64,000 bases of DNA. Source: Bugula neritina. Lineage: Eukaryota > Bryozoa > Gymnolaemata > Cheilostomatida > Bugulidae. Where the stretch lies: the NCBI GenBank assembly GCA_964035545.1, contig OZ037767.1:25529628-25593627 (forward strand), written 5' to 3'. Below are positions 52,991 to 64,000 of this stretch, in pieces. The notes under the pieces are model-generated. The model made no database searches and was not told where the DNA came from. It was given only the letters and a program-made list of their open reading frames with translations. A program made the translations under genes and the position numbers. Positions within the stretch are counted from its first letter, which is position 1. The number at the start of each line of letters is the position of its first letter.

Positions 52991-55900
52991 ATGTCAAAAG
53001 GAAGAGTCATTGTCCAATGTGACTGGGATCAAGTTTATAGGTAAAGAAAAGTTTGTTAATTTGGTAAGCTCAATTTCAATTGAACCTGAACTCACTCTAA
53101 GCCTAACTCTTACTCTTAGAGTTAGAGTTTTTCTAATAAAATATTCATCCAATTATTTGGTATTTTACAGCAAACTTTGGCTGACATGACTTGCTCTGTA
53201 ATAGTGATAGTATGAGTATGTACTACTAATAGTAATAGTTACTACTAGTGCTTCTAGCTTTGAAATTTACCATTATGTTTGTGATAGCTTATCAATTAGT
53301 ATAAGTATTACAGTACGAGTATCAATTTGAATATAAAATTGAATATAATTAATAATTTTCAATGTGGTTATGAGGATTTTTTATCTGTTTTTTGTTAACA
53401 ATATAATTGATTATCTTTATGAATGCTGAACTTTAAGATAAGGTGTATTTAGAATGATAATATTCATATTGATTAATAATTATTATTGCTTTATAAGTTT
53501 TACACTGTAAGATTAAACCAATGATCAGGAGTGTAGTTTTAAAAACAGAACTAATACTAGCATTATATTCAGGTTGATATTCACTCACTAACTCACCTAT
53601 TGGTAGTTTAAATAGTATGCAACTTATAGACATGATGCACGTGCTTATCTAGGTTGTTGTTTCATATTGATATAATTATAATGATTATATCTATTAAATA
53701 TAAGATCATATTTTATGGCTAGTCACTAATCTCATTAATCTGCTATTTTTGTTTTATTAGAGAAGGAGATGGAAAGTTTTGGATTTGCTACAAATGCCTG
53801 GGTAAGTAACACTAACCTAGTGTACCTATGTAGCTCATTATCACAGTCAGCTTTAACTTTTGCCCAGCCAATTATTTTTGGATAAACATTAACTGGTGTA
53901 TCACTAGGTGAGGCAAGTGTCTACAGTAACATACTGTGTAGTAGAGATGTTGATGGACAAGTCAGATTGCACCCTGAAGATGACAATTTCAAAGTCACAT
54001 ATCATAGTCAAGTAAGTCGTACTGACTAATACTGTTAGTATTAGTGTTATAATAGCTAATAATATTACTGTTAGTACTACAATTCTAGCAACTAATACTG
54101 TTAGGATTACTATTATAAAAGCTACTACTGTTGGTACTGTATGTAGCCATCCTTGTTAATACTGTTAGTAATTGTGGAATTGTGTGGATTTTTCAGAATA
54201 GGTATTGTAAATGGTTCATTTACCAAAAAATGGCTGTGTTTTGCTCTATTTCATATATTGTAGAATAAGCTGAAGATCTCATATGTGTCAGAGCATTCCC
54301 AATCTTTATCCGTCACATTTAGAAGTGCAAGTAGAGAGTTTACTCCTCATGGTAAAATTAAAAAGGTAGTCACTACTATCACATAGTCTACTCATCAATC
54401 ATTATCATGCATGTATTTTCTATTAAAATTGTGTGTGTGTCAAAGAAACTCTTTGCAGAGTATTGTAGCTCTTACAGACAACTAGTAATCAACTAATAGA
54501 AAGCTGTGGTCATTTAACCATCTTTCAGGGTACGACTTGTTATTTACTGCAGTGGAATAGAGATATTTGTGAATGAATATATATTTACATGGCTTATGCT
54601 GTACATAGCCTTCTGTAGAAGTAAGTAGAAGTGGTTTAGTGATTAGTCATAGAAGTATATTCAGAGTGTCTTCTATAGAGATTTGTTACTCACTCGATGA
54701 ATCATGTACGAACAGGTGACGTGTCTAGACGTGACTAATGGTGGACTCGGGCTCTCTTGTGCTGAAAATTCAACCACACTGAAGATATGGGAAACTTCCA
54801 ATGGTACTGTTAGAGTGAGTAACTAGTAACTAGTAACTGAGGAGTAGTACTTTTTTAATAAGACCTGGTTAGTAGTATCTAGTTGGCAGTGAGTAGTTAC
54901 TAGTTACGTCAAACTAGTTACTATCTAGTAGTAAGTAATTTTTTTGGTAAGTAATTACTAGTGAGTAGTACCTAGTGAGTAGTATCTAGTGAGTAGTAAC
55001 TAGTAACTAGTTAGTAATGTGATATTCACACAGGCCTTATATACTGTAACCTGAGATTCAGTTTAGAGAATTGCTCTGATAAGGTAGACCCTTCATCATA
55101 TAGGTTGTTATAGTTGTTTCTAATATAAGTTTAGTATGTTATGCATTTTATGGAACTGTAGCTTAACTAGCAGTAGAAATTTCTTAATAATACAAAATTG
55201 TGTAATGTGGGTTGAATGTAAGTGTTGAACTGCTCAACCTGATTAGACCTAGTCAAGTGGTGGAGTAAATAAATGTTTGTTTTTCTTATCTAAGAATGGA
55301 GTGTTTTGAACATTAAAGTTGCTGGCAGATTTATTCCAGCATATATTCTCTTGTGAAAGTATGTAAATTGGTCTAGATTTATTATATACGTGCAGTTGTG
55401 CTGTTTATCTTTGTATTAGTAAGAGTTGTCATAACATGACTGTTGAAACTAAAATTGTTACATGGTTTATGCATGCCTTTAGAGGGAGTTGTCGGGACAC
55501 GTTGGTGATATATTCACAGCCAAGTTTTTCCCATCTGGTCTAGTAGTGCTCAGTGCTGGTGCTGACACACAGTTGAAGGTTTGGTCAGCTGAAACAGGTG
55601 CTTGTGCTGCCACCATCTCGGGACACAAAGCGGGTCAGCATTTATTAGCCGTATTACTATGATAATTTTATAATACAAAATATTGTCCCTCTTGTTGTCT
55701 ATTAATAGTCAACATCAGTTTAACTCTTCTTATGACATAATTCTATGGCCATTTTTAGTTTTCATTTATTGAAATAAGTCTGCTTACAATGGCGGTGTGC
55801 ACAATCTAATGTGAAGTTATTATAATATGACATATCACAAGAGTTGTCTACTCAAGAACAAAATAAGTAAACTATCTTGGAGTTGTCTGCACCTCAATCT

Positions 55901-58900
55901 TCGGGCTCTGTAACTCGCCGTGATGTTTACATGTGTATAGAAAGTATTAGAAGGTAGAGGTGTCACGATACTGTATGTACATAGCACAGATAGGATGCTT
56001 GAGGTTATGAAGGCAGCACAATGCAATATCACAATGTAGCTATATTAATAAATTAAGACTACAGCAAACTATTAGTATACATTTTTTTTTCTAAATATGC
56101 ATTTATTTATTATTATTATAAGTGGCAAATTATTATTACTAGTAATAGATTCTAGCTTTTCTTTTATTTTCAATTTTATTGCAACTTCTAAAGGTAAGGT
56201 TTTTAGTTTATAATAACAATGATACCAGGGAGTTATAGTAGTACTAAAAGTGAGTTTATCTTTTACATTCTATTTATCTAATAATAACTGTATTTCTATA
56301 TGCATAATTATTACTATATTTATTTTTATTACTGTTAAACATAAAATTGGTAATTCTAACTCATTAATACTGATAATATCAATGCTGATTCCAATAGTAT
56401 AGTTATACTCGTACTAGTAGGCCTACTTAATTTAATAATAATTGTATTGTGATTAATAAATTAGTATAATTGTGTTACTTGCTAGTTTAATTGTATTGGT
56501 ATCGTTTTACAGCTTATTGTTTCTCTGTATAATTTGTAAATAAATATTATATCATAAAAGACAAATTTGATATACATACTTATAATTATGTTGTATTAGT
56601 ATAATGTTATTGTTACTCATTTCAAATTTATTGTTAATGGCTACTTATTTTATTACCCTTGCCTTAAACTAATGACAACATTGCCAGAATACTATTCTAT
56701 TGCAACAACTACTACTACTGTTGCTGCTGCCACTACTATTACTACTGCTGCTGCTGCTGCTGCTACTATTACTGTTACCAATAATCTACTATGATTTGAT
56801 AATTCTATATGGTTACTCTCCATGAAAAACATTATATATCGAGACACCTCTAGTTGAAAGGTTTTGCTGGGAGGATTAGGTGGTGGTGGTGGAATATTAT
56901 TTCTCAAATGTAAAACATATTAAAGTCTTAATGCCTTTTGAAGTTGTTAATGGGAAATTATGTGGTATTTATGTAAGCCTTTTGTGATTAGTTGGTGTAG
57001 GATTCTTTTTTATGGGACTACATACTATAGCAGAAGTACTCAGTAATTCATATTCAGTATTTATAATTAATATGTTTAACATATTTTATGAGCCTTAATC
57101 TCCATTTAATGTTATATAACTGCGTCTAAAACACTCTCCACTTTCACACAGACGCTCAGTCATGAGTAAAGTATTTTACTGCATCAATCATCCTATCTTC
57201 ACATATTTTATATTTATAGTTAAATTAATCCAAAAGGAAATTAATGAATAATTAATATAATGTATGGAGTCAGTGCATCCAAATGGTAATTATGATAATC
57301 TTCAATGGGATTAACTAGCTACTCAAACACTAGATAAGTTGTGTTAACTGAATTTTAATTAATTTTTAACTTTTTCTTCATGAATGTTTCTGCTGCGCTC
57401 AATAGACCCTGAAGAGACATTTTTGTTAAGAGATAAAACTGAAATTTGATAGTTCTGTGTACTTACTAACCCATTCAGTTAATTAAAATGCTGTAACAAG
57501 TGTAAGAGAAATGCTTTCCTTGCCTTTATACTGTCAAACTGTGTTAAACGCTGACCAAGTGCAGGTTCAGAGCATAAAACCTGTTAATTGACTCATTAGT
57601 CACATTTGCTAGTACTGCATTCCATAGTCATGAGTCATAGTTTCTGATTTATTCACTTCAAATTCTCATTCTCATACAGGTTTTTTTTCTGAAATATGTA
57701 AAGTTGTTTCAATTTATTATTTTTGCCATTTCTTTCCACATTCAGTTAGTTTAGTTTATTTAAACAACATTTTTGAAATTATGTTATTTTCTAATTGACA
57801 GCAGCTTCAGAAATATACTGCTTTTTCTAATTTTGGGTAGGGTAGTATCAACTTTACTATAACTACTGGGGGATGGGGTGGGTACAGAGAACACTCGTAC
57901 TAGTGCTTGGAATATTCAACTCAATAAACGCTGACATTTTAATGCTCTAATAGTACATAGCTATATAACCTTTTCATAGTTCACAGCAAACTGAGTTGAT
58001 TAATAAAATTATAGAAATAACCGATACTTTTTACTGTAGGTGTGTTGGAAGTTGACTTTGTTGAGAGAGGAAGGAATGTGGTGTCGTGCTCCCGAGACGG
58101 AACAGCTAAGTTGTGGGATGTCGGCCAACAACAATGTATTCACACGTACAGTACAGCCTCTGGTCTTGGAGTTATTAACTCTTTCTCCTTACACGGCACT
58201 CAAGCTATAGACTTGGGACCAACTTCTAGCTGCAGTAGTAAGCAATGCAGTTGTTTACCATATATGGGCATATAATAATTCGGTGGTATGTGATAAGCCA
58301 ATTACAAGGTTTTCACAGTCCAGCCAGTTGGCCATTTTAGTTTTTGTATTTATAGCCTATTTATGACATACGTTAGCTAGTAGACTATTGTGTTGGGCTG
58401 GTATCAGTATTAGTCTACATTTTGGTCTGGTCACAGCACCTATTGAATTTAATGGCCTTAGTAAGTCTGGTATACTGGGTGGGGTATGTATGCCTGTACA
58501 TATTTTAAACAATCGGTGATTTACTACTCTCTTTCCTTCCAACCCTCCCCCTCACCCCATCACACTGGAATTTCATTGTTGAATTTTACCGGCTTTCAAA
58601 TATCCTGCATATAGTATGGTGTAAATGTTTAATATGCTCACGTATTTGCTTGCATTGCTTCATTTTATTACTAAGCTAGTGAGAAATGTATACTACATCT
58701 TCCAGCTCTGCTTTTATCTCGAAACATCATAATGTTGAATATTTAAACAGTCAAATTGTAAAGCACTACCTGGTAGCCAGCAAGTTACATGGACTAATAC
58801 TGATCAGTGGTTAATGTACACAGCAGAATATAAGTTCACTCAAACTACAGTTTAGGGTTAAAGTTAGAAAGTTGTACAAATCTTATCCAATGCTATTCAC

Positions 58901-60669
58901 CGGCTTTCCATGTACCGATCTCAGATCGATCTCCGCGAGATCGATCTGAGATCGGTACATGGAAAGCCCGTGATTGTTACCCTGTGAACTGACTATTTCA
59001 GATGAAGAAGTTGGAACTGAGGGTAAAATTCTACTGCTAGCCTTAGAGTCTGGCAAACTACAAGCGTTTGGGTTGAATACAAAGCAACAGGTAAATTGTT
59101 ACGTTTTCCCATAAATAATGTTTTAGTAATAAATGGGAACTCCAACTGTTCCAGGCTCTGATATTAATACTCATAATATAGTGAGCTATAATTATAGTGC
59201 TGATACTAATACTTATACTCATTACACTAATATTAGCACTGGTACTAATACTTATACTAATACTGATACTAATACTGTCACTCATAATACTTATGTTTAT
59301 ACCATAGTATTACTGATACTAGTACTAATACTGATACTTAATACTAGTATGTTATTACTGATACTACTAGTATGTTACACGTGTACCATTCATGTTTTCC
59401 TCACATTCACTACTCTACAGTATGTTTGTATTGAATTATATCCCTAATATCGCCATTATATCTTTACAGTTGTTTGAAGTTTCTCCTTCTCAAGTTGAAG
59501 CAATAAACTGCGTCAAGTTTTTAACTGGAAATAGCTTTGCGTTTGGGTCTGAAAATGGTGTTGTTGGAGCTTATGACTTGAGGAATCTCAGGTATGTTAA
59601 TACAAGACTTGACTAATCTTAAGTATGATTATACGTAACTTGGGCAGTCATTTCTAGAGTTCCAGACATTCTGATCAGCACCGAGTCGAATGCTGTTTGA
59701 CCCGATGCTGCTGTATGTGTTGTGGCAGACCAAGTGTGTTAGTATGTGACTTGAAACAAACTAAATATAATATAAAATTGAGATATATTAGACTGGTGGG
59801 TGATTTCTTTGCATTTCAGTGAGCCGCTAAAGTTGGATCACGAATGCAGGTCTTCAATAAAGTGTGTGAAACCTTTTGGGCAGGGATTTTTCTATGCTAC
59901 AGGTATGCTTAAGCACATATACTAAAACATGCTTATATGCATATATATCCTGAAAGTATGTTTATATGCATATGCTAAAAAGTATGCTTATTAACATAGG
60001 GTAAACTATGTTTATAAGCATATATATTATAAGTATGCTGTATATACTGCATGTATTATAAAGGTATGCTTATACTATATATGTATTGTAGTCTAGAGAG
60101 AGTCTAAATAATGTATCAATATTTAGTTATCTTATCAGTAACCCAGTATATGACAGAACACATGGCAGCATTAACACACTGTATCCCGCTGCCTTGTTGT
60201 TTAGCTCAATGTCTTACTGTGAAAAATGAATAAAAATATTAGTATATTTATACATGTCAGCTGTGGCTTAATAGCACATTGCAGAGCCTGTCACTATTTC
60301 AAACCTTGAGCTACAAAATGCTCTCTGTTCAAAATAGTCATGTGACGATTTAGAAAGTCCCCCAGTAATGCTTTTTGTAACTTACAGAGTTAGTAAGCAT
60401 ACTCATTGCATGTGCAGGGTTATAGGTCAATGGTAACTACCACTAATATACACAACAAACATAATATGATGCTAAGAATATTAAACTAACTTGGATATTC
60501 ACATTTCACTGTTTTAGCTGATGGGTCCTCTGTCTATATTGATGAAACTCTGAGTCTAAGTTATGAGCTCACAGGAGCCGATTGTGACCCGGTATACCAA
60601 GTGGCTCATTCGAACAATGATGTCTACACATCATGTAGAGATGGCGCAATCAGGGTTTACCCTCTTTAA
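52991..60669 (+). CDS. PAAF1: PAAF1, proteasomal ATPase-associated factor 1 (WD40, Rpn14-like)
   Basis: PAAF1 is a WD40 chaperone that binds the proteasomal base ATPases and controls 19S assembly with the 20S core. Exons: 52991-53040, 53761-53801, 53908-54011, 54264-54365, 54716-54814, 55483-55633, 58040-58237, 59002-59090, 59470-59591, 59820-59902, 60518-60669; phases agree and give 396 residues (human about 392). The first two short exons read MSKGRVIVQCDWDQVY|R and EGDGKFWICYKCLG, matching the N-terminal DW...EG.AW pattern of the family. WD repeats include SGHVGDIFTAKFFPSG, LKVWSAETG, RGRNVVSCSRDGTAKLWD, EEVGTEGKILLLA and the terminal LTGADCDPVYQVA...YTSCRDGAIRVYPL. Exon 7's donor was placed at GTAAGC (58238) on phase grounds. 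Intron 6 is long (2.4 kb). Confidence 0.94.
54811..55015. repeat. AGTGAGTAGTAACTAG array starting at the PAAF1 exon 5 donor
   Basis: The donor GTGAGTAAC (54815) opens a tract of AACTAGTAACTAG and CTAGTGAGTAGTA words. GTGAGTAG recurs at about 54889, 54962, 54975 and 54990, so donor-like hexamers are amplified. Confidence 0.65.
55634..58039. other. PAAF1 intron 6, no nested gene seen
   Basis: Long AT-rich intron with an (ACT/GCT)n microsatellite at 56701-56770. The minus-strand frames crossing it are low-complexity. Confidence 0.6.
58897..58973. repeat. Near-perfect 36-bp-arm palindrome (hairpin)
   Basis: TCACCGGCTTTCCATGTACC through GATCGATCT (58897-58932) faces its reverse complement at 58938-58973 with one mismatch and a 5-bp centre CCGCG. 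It lies in PAAF1 intron 7, 28 bp before the exon 8 boundary, and is markedly GC-richer than its surroundings. Confidence 0.95.
59160..59380. repeat. Degenerate ACTAATACTTATACTGAT array in PAAF1 intron 8
   Basis: Units based on GATACTAATACTTATACTAA. They keep a spurious forward frame open (59133-59447). Confidence 0.8.
59899..60095. repeat. Array of donor-like AGTATGCTTATATGCATA units from the PAAF1 exon 10 donor
   Basis: Exon 10 ends ACAG|GTATGCTTAAGCACATA. Behind it stand about six degenerate copies of the same stretch (ACATGCTTATATGCATA, AAGTATGTTTATATGCATA, AAGTATGCTTATTAACATA, and so on), the last again with AGGTATGCTTATACTATA near 60060. Confidence 0.75.
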
Positions 60670-60823
60670 CTCAGCTTATGCTGTGACATATATTTAGCTC
60701 TGTCACAGGGTGATTAGAGTTTGCACCCGCTATCCGCAATCCAGATCTAAAATCTGAGACTATTTTGAATGAGTGCAAGAAATGGTTCTATACGCAGCTC
60801 CTAATGGGGGGGGGGGTAACTGA

Positions 60824-60908
60824 GTGCAGTAGTTTGGGGTTCTGGAGTTTGGAGTTGGGGGTTTCAGTAGACCCTAACTCCAAACTCCAGAACCCCAAAC
60901 TATTGCAC
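60824..60908. repeat. Inverted repeat, 33-bp arms with one mismatch
   Basis: GTGCAGTAGTTTGGGGTTCT... (60824-60856) and its reverse complement (60876-60908) flank a 19-bp loop. The right arm shares AACTCCAAACTC..CCCCAAAC..TGCAC with the 28759-28903 element. It lies about 155 bp downstream of the PAAF1 stop codon, so it may be in the 3' UTR. Confidence 0.9.
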
Positions 60909-63900
60909 TATTGCACTATTGCACCGACTTCAGCTGTGAAACTTGAATAATATTATGTTATTTTGAATTGAATGAGTTCGTGCTGGACTTGCTATTGTCA
61001 ATAATCCCACCTGTGTATATTAATGCAATTCTCAATTTGATGTTAGTTGTTAGATGGTTTCTGTTATACATAATGTATTTACACTGTTTTGTTATGCTAG
61101 GAAGTTGTATGACAACTATTGCTAGCTATTAGTCTTACCTTCAAATTTTCTGGCAACATTTTTTATTGTAAAATATTTAATCTAAAATAAACAGAAATTA
61201 TTTTCTGATGAATAAACTTAATTGTTTTGCTTAAAAATTCTAAAGGTTTAAATATAGAAACTAAAATATCAATGAAAGCATAATTCTATTAAAACTGGCT
61301 ATAGATTTTGCTCTATTTATACAATCCTAGTTGACTTATTATTGGCCAGCAGCTGTAAGTTGCAAGTTATTATAATTTTTCAAATTCTGTTTATTTACTG
61401 CATAAAGTCATCTTCTCTATTATTTATGGCTGTTGAAGAGACGCCATAATTTATTTGGTCATTGACCGAACATTCATTACTTCAATTAAAATTATATATA
61501 TAATATGTTTGCTTATTAATTATAATAATAATTTCTTCACCTGAAATTTTATAATTATACTACATATCTGCAGTTCTAAGGTTTTCCATTAACTGATTGC
61601 AAGGCGCAGCTCAATTAATTTCCATCATCAATTTTGTCTTCTTGTGATTTATTAAAAGTGGGCTCACTGTCCATAAACTAATAGAAGACCTCATTCATCA
61701 CTACTTGCTATGGAGATCTCATTGAACTGCATTAAATCATATAATAATTTAGTCAGTAAAATAACGGTGCAAGTTGTTAAACAAATATACATCACTGTTT
61801 TCTTGTTTCTCTCAAATAATGTTTGTCAATTTTTAAATCAAAATTAAATAAATTTTAAAAATTCAATTAATAGCAAATTCAAATGCAGGTATTGTGGCAG
61901 AGAGCTTAAGGCAATGATCAATGGTAAAAGACATCGATAGCCCTGCTATGTAAGGAATGCCAGCTTTTAAAGATGCCGTGCTTTCAACAATTGTGATGGT
62001 GTTTTTCCTTACACATTTTCCATAGACTCAACAAACAGATCAATAGGTACAAAGGATTTCATTAATGTGTCTTTGTAAGTTATATTGGACTCCGTGTTTA
62101 TTCGCACCTGTCACTCATAGGAATCTCATGATGCCAGCAATTACAATGAAAAAACAGTGTTTTGTCTTCTTGTTTGTTTGATACTGTTTTGCCAAAATTA
62201 GAATTCATTTAGCTTTTATTTGTTCACAGAATAAGCAACAGCAGTTTGGGTATAGTTTACACGTACTGGTTTCTTAGAATAATACTTTTACTTCAACTGT
62301 GAGATGTGGAGATGGTTAGTAGTTCTAACTAACAGATCTATCATCTCAGTATGCAATCTCACACTTGTCAGCTATACCTGGTGCAACACAACCTGGCTCC
62401 AGATATCACAATACAGACAGTGCAATGAGGTCATTATTAATTGATATCAATTTTTAATCTCCTTATTAACTTTCATATAACTGAAAATCTACACGTGTGT
62501 GGTTCTGGTACAGAAGCTTAGCTACAAGTATATTCATGCTAATATCAACTATTGCATAATAAGACCATACAATTTTGGCATCTCAAACCATCATTAGGGC
62601 GTATTTGAGCTAACTAACAGAAAATATCAAACATTTCTTAGTATCAGATTTGTTTAGAGTTGTATACACACAAGATGTTCGGCACCACAGTGTCTGCTAG
62701 CAAATCTTTGTCTCTTCACAATCTGCTTCAACATTCTGCATCACTTTCAATCTTAATATTGTGCCTGCATCAGCTGTTATATGGTTTCACCTATACTACA
62801 CCTACACTAATTTTAAGTAATCATCCTACTTTATGTTACTGGTTGATGCAAGATTTGTTAAAATTTGAATTTCTCAACTCAGCATGGATGTATATTAGGT
62901 TAGGCTAAATATTAACCAGGGCTTGAGAAGGTTGTCTCAAGAATAACAGGAAACAAAGCTTATAATTTGTTAGGTTTAGTTAAGCTATAACAATTACATT
63001 TACTCACTAGCTTTATTTGTAGCTATAAGGATATGTACAGCATTACTACATAGCAAATTTATGTTGTTTTTTTATTAGATTGTTTCGAAAAGTTAGCGGA
63101 AAGTTAATTTATATCGTGTCAATTCCATGTCATAAAAACGTTTTACATTAGAAAATGCGGGTTAATGTGTTTCAATTTGGGCTGCAGTCAAATATTTACA
63201 TGTTATAATGAAATTCCTTAAATAGTATTTAGCTCTGCATATTTTGAAACATTTAATTTGACATTTATGTTACTCAGAAAAGTGTATGTAATAAATCTGC
63301 AATGAACAAGCTGGGCACAATGTGACGAGTACCATCACACCAGTCAGAAATAAAACTTAATTAGTCTATACTTCTGCTAAATCATAACAGCTTCTAACTT
63401 GCAAGTATATGACTTCTAGTAAGGTGTCTCACTAGCAAATGCAAAACAATTCTATATTCCAAAAAACATCTTTCAAACACGAGGTTATACTGTATTATTC
63501 AAACATACAAGTATGTAACTCTGGCCTCAGCCAAGGCATATCATAGATATTTATTGCCATTTTATCTCACCAACCCACACCAATACAAACACTCGTACTT
63601 GAATTTTTGTGTCAATTGATCAGTAGGTTTTACTGCTGTATTTATTGAACTGTCAAAGATAATACTGCCATTTATAAGTGTATACTATGAGTAGTTTCAA
63701 CAACACATTGAGTGCTAGTAGTTGCTGTAGCAAATTGCTCTCAGTCTGGTTTTTCCTGATAAAAGAGGGGTACATATTGATCATCTACTCTCTCCTCACA
63801 TAAGACACTAAAATATATTTTATACGCAGTGAAGCTGCTATAAGCACATCTAGTTATTTTATAAACTGTAACTATAAGCACATGGTTAATGATTTAGCAT

Positions 63901-64000
63901 ATGTCCCGAGGAAAACACCCACTAGACGGTTGGTTTTGTACAGGTTTCTTTCATTACAGAATTTGAAAGTCAAGTTTAACTTTAACTGCTCAAACCTTTT
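60909..64000. other. Intergenic, no gene seen
   Basis: AT-rich sequence to the right edge. AATAAA words at about 61187 and 61212 may serve PAAF1. The 82-codon frame at 62660-62908 has no recognisable family, start context or splice partners. It may include distal or UTR sequence of a gene beyond the window. Confidence 0.55.

Noticed and set aside
56692-56907. 71-codon minus-strand Ala/Val frame
   Set aside because: Read-through of an (ACT/GCT)n microsatellite in PAAF1 intron 6.
58897-58973. Hairpin as a microRNA precursor
   Set aside because: Almost perfect pairing with a 3-5-nt loop is unlike animal pre-miRNAs; a palindromic element is more likely.
59133-59447. 104-codon Thr/Asn/Tyr-rich frame
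   Set aside because: Low-complexity array in PAAF1 intron 8 with no splice or family support.
62660-62908. 82-codon frame near the right edge
   Set aside because: No recognisable domain, no splice partners, ordinary AT-rich codon content.

Overview
This is an AT-rich animal nuclear contig: compact, multi-intron genes with GT-AG introns of roughly 100-2400 bp on both strands, and very many micro- and minisatellites. The gene set (UTP20, a galactose-3-O-sulfotransferase, a FoxJ2/3 forkhead factor, PAAF1) is metazoan. A short-chain-collagen C4-like ectodomain, commonest in sponges, cnidarians and some other marine invertebrates, points to a non-vertebrate animal. The phylum cannot be fixed from the sequence alone. 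All exon models were built by eye from splice consensus and reading-phase continuity; each adds up to an open protein with compatible phases.

Layout: (1) 309-18084 (+) is the 3' two-thirds of UTP20, in 36 exons running off the left edge. (2) 18085-24323 holds a Ty1/copia-type retroelement on the minus strand (about 19134-20865, one LTR, internally deleted) and a PIF/Harbinger-like MITE (22903-23246). (3) 24324-29335 (+) is a Golgi galactose-3-O-sulfotransferase in 7 coding exons, whose first 24-codon exon is a signal anchor. (4) 30485-35393 (+) is a type II membrane protein with a furin-like site and a collagen-C4-like head domain but no Gly-X-Y stretch. (5) 36477-40292 (-) is a seven-transmembrane protein of uncertain family. 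(6) 40293-44162 is intergenic and satellite-rich. (7) 44163-50926 (+) is FoxJ2/3, complete. (8) 52991-60669 (+) is PAAF1, complete. (9) 60670-64000 shows no gene.

Functionally the genes are unrelated: ribosome biogenesis, glycan sulfation, extracellular matrix or surface, membrane signalling or trafficking, transcription, and proteasome regulation. I see no operon-like logic.

The most striking pattern is recurrent: at eight or more exon-intron boundaries in three genes and on both strands, a tandem array spans or abuts the splice junction, so that copies of the 3' or 5' splice site (often with the first exon bases) are repeated in the intron. This could reflect local tandem duplication at splice junctions, related to the AGGT tandem-duplication model of intron gain, or recursive or alternative splice-site choice. 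It is the observation I would follow up first.
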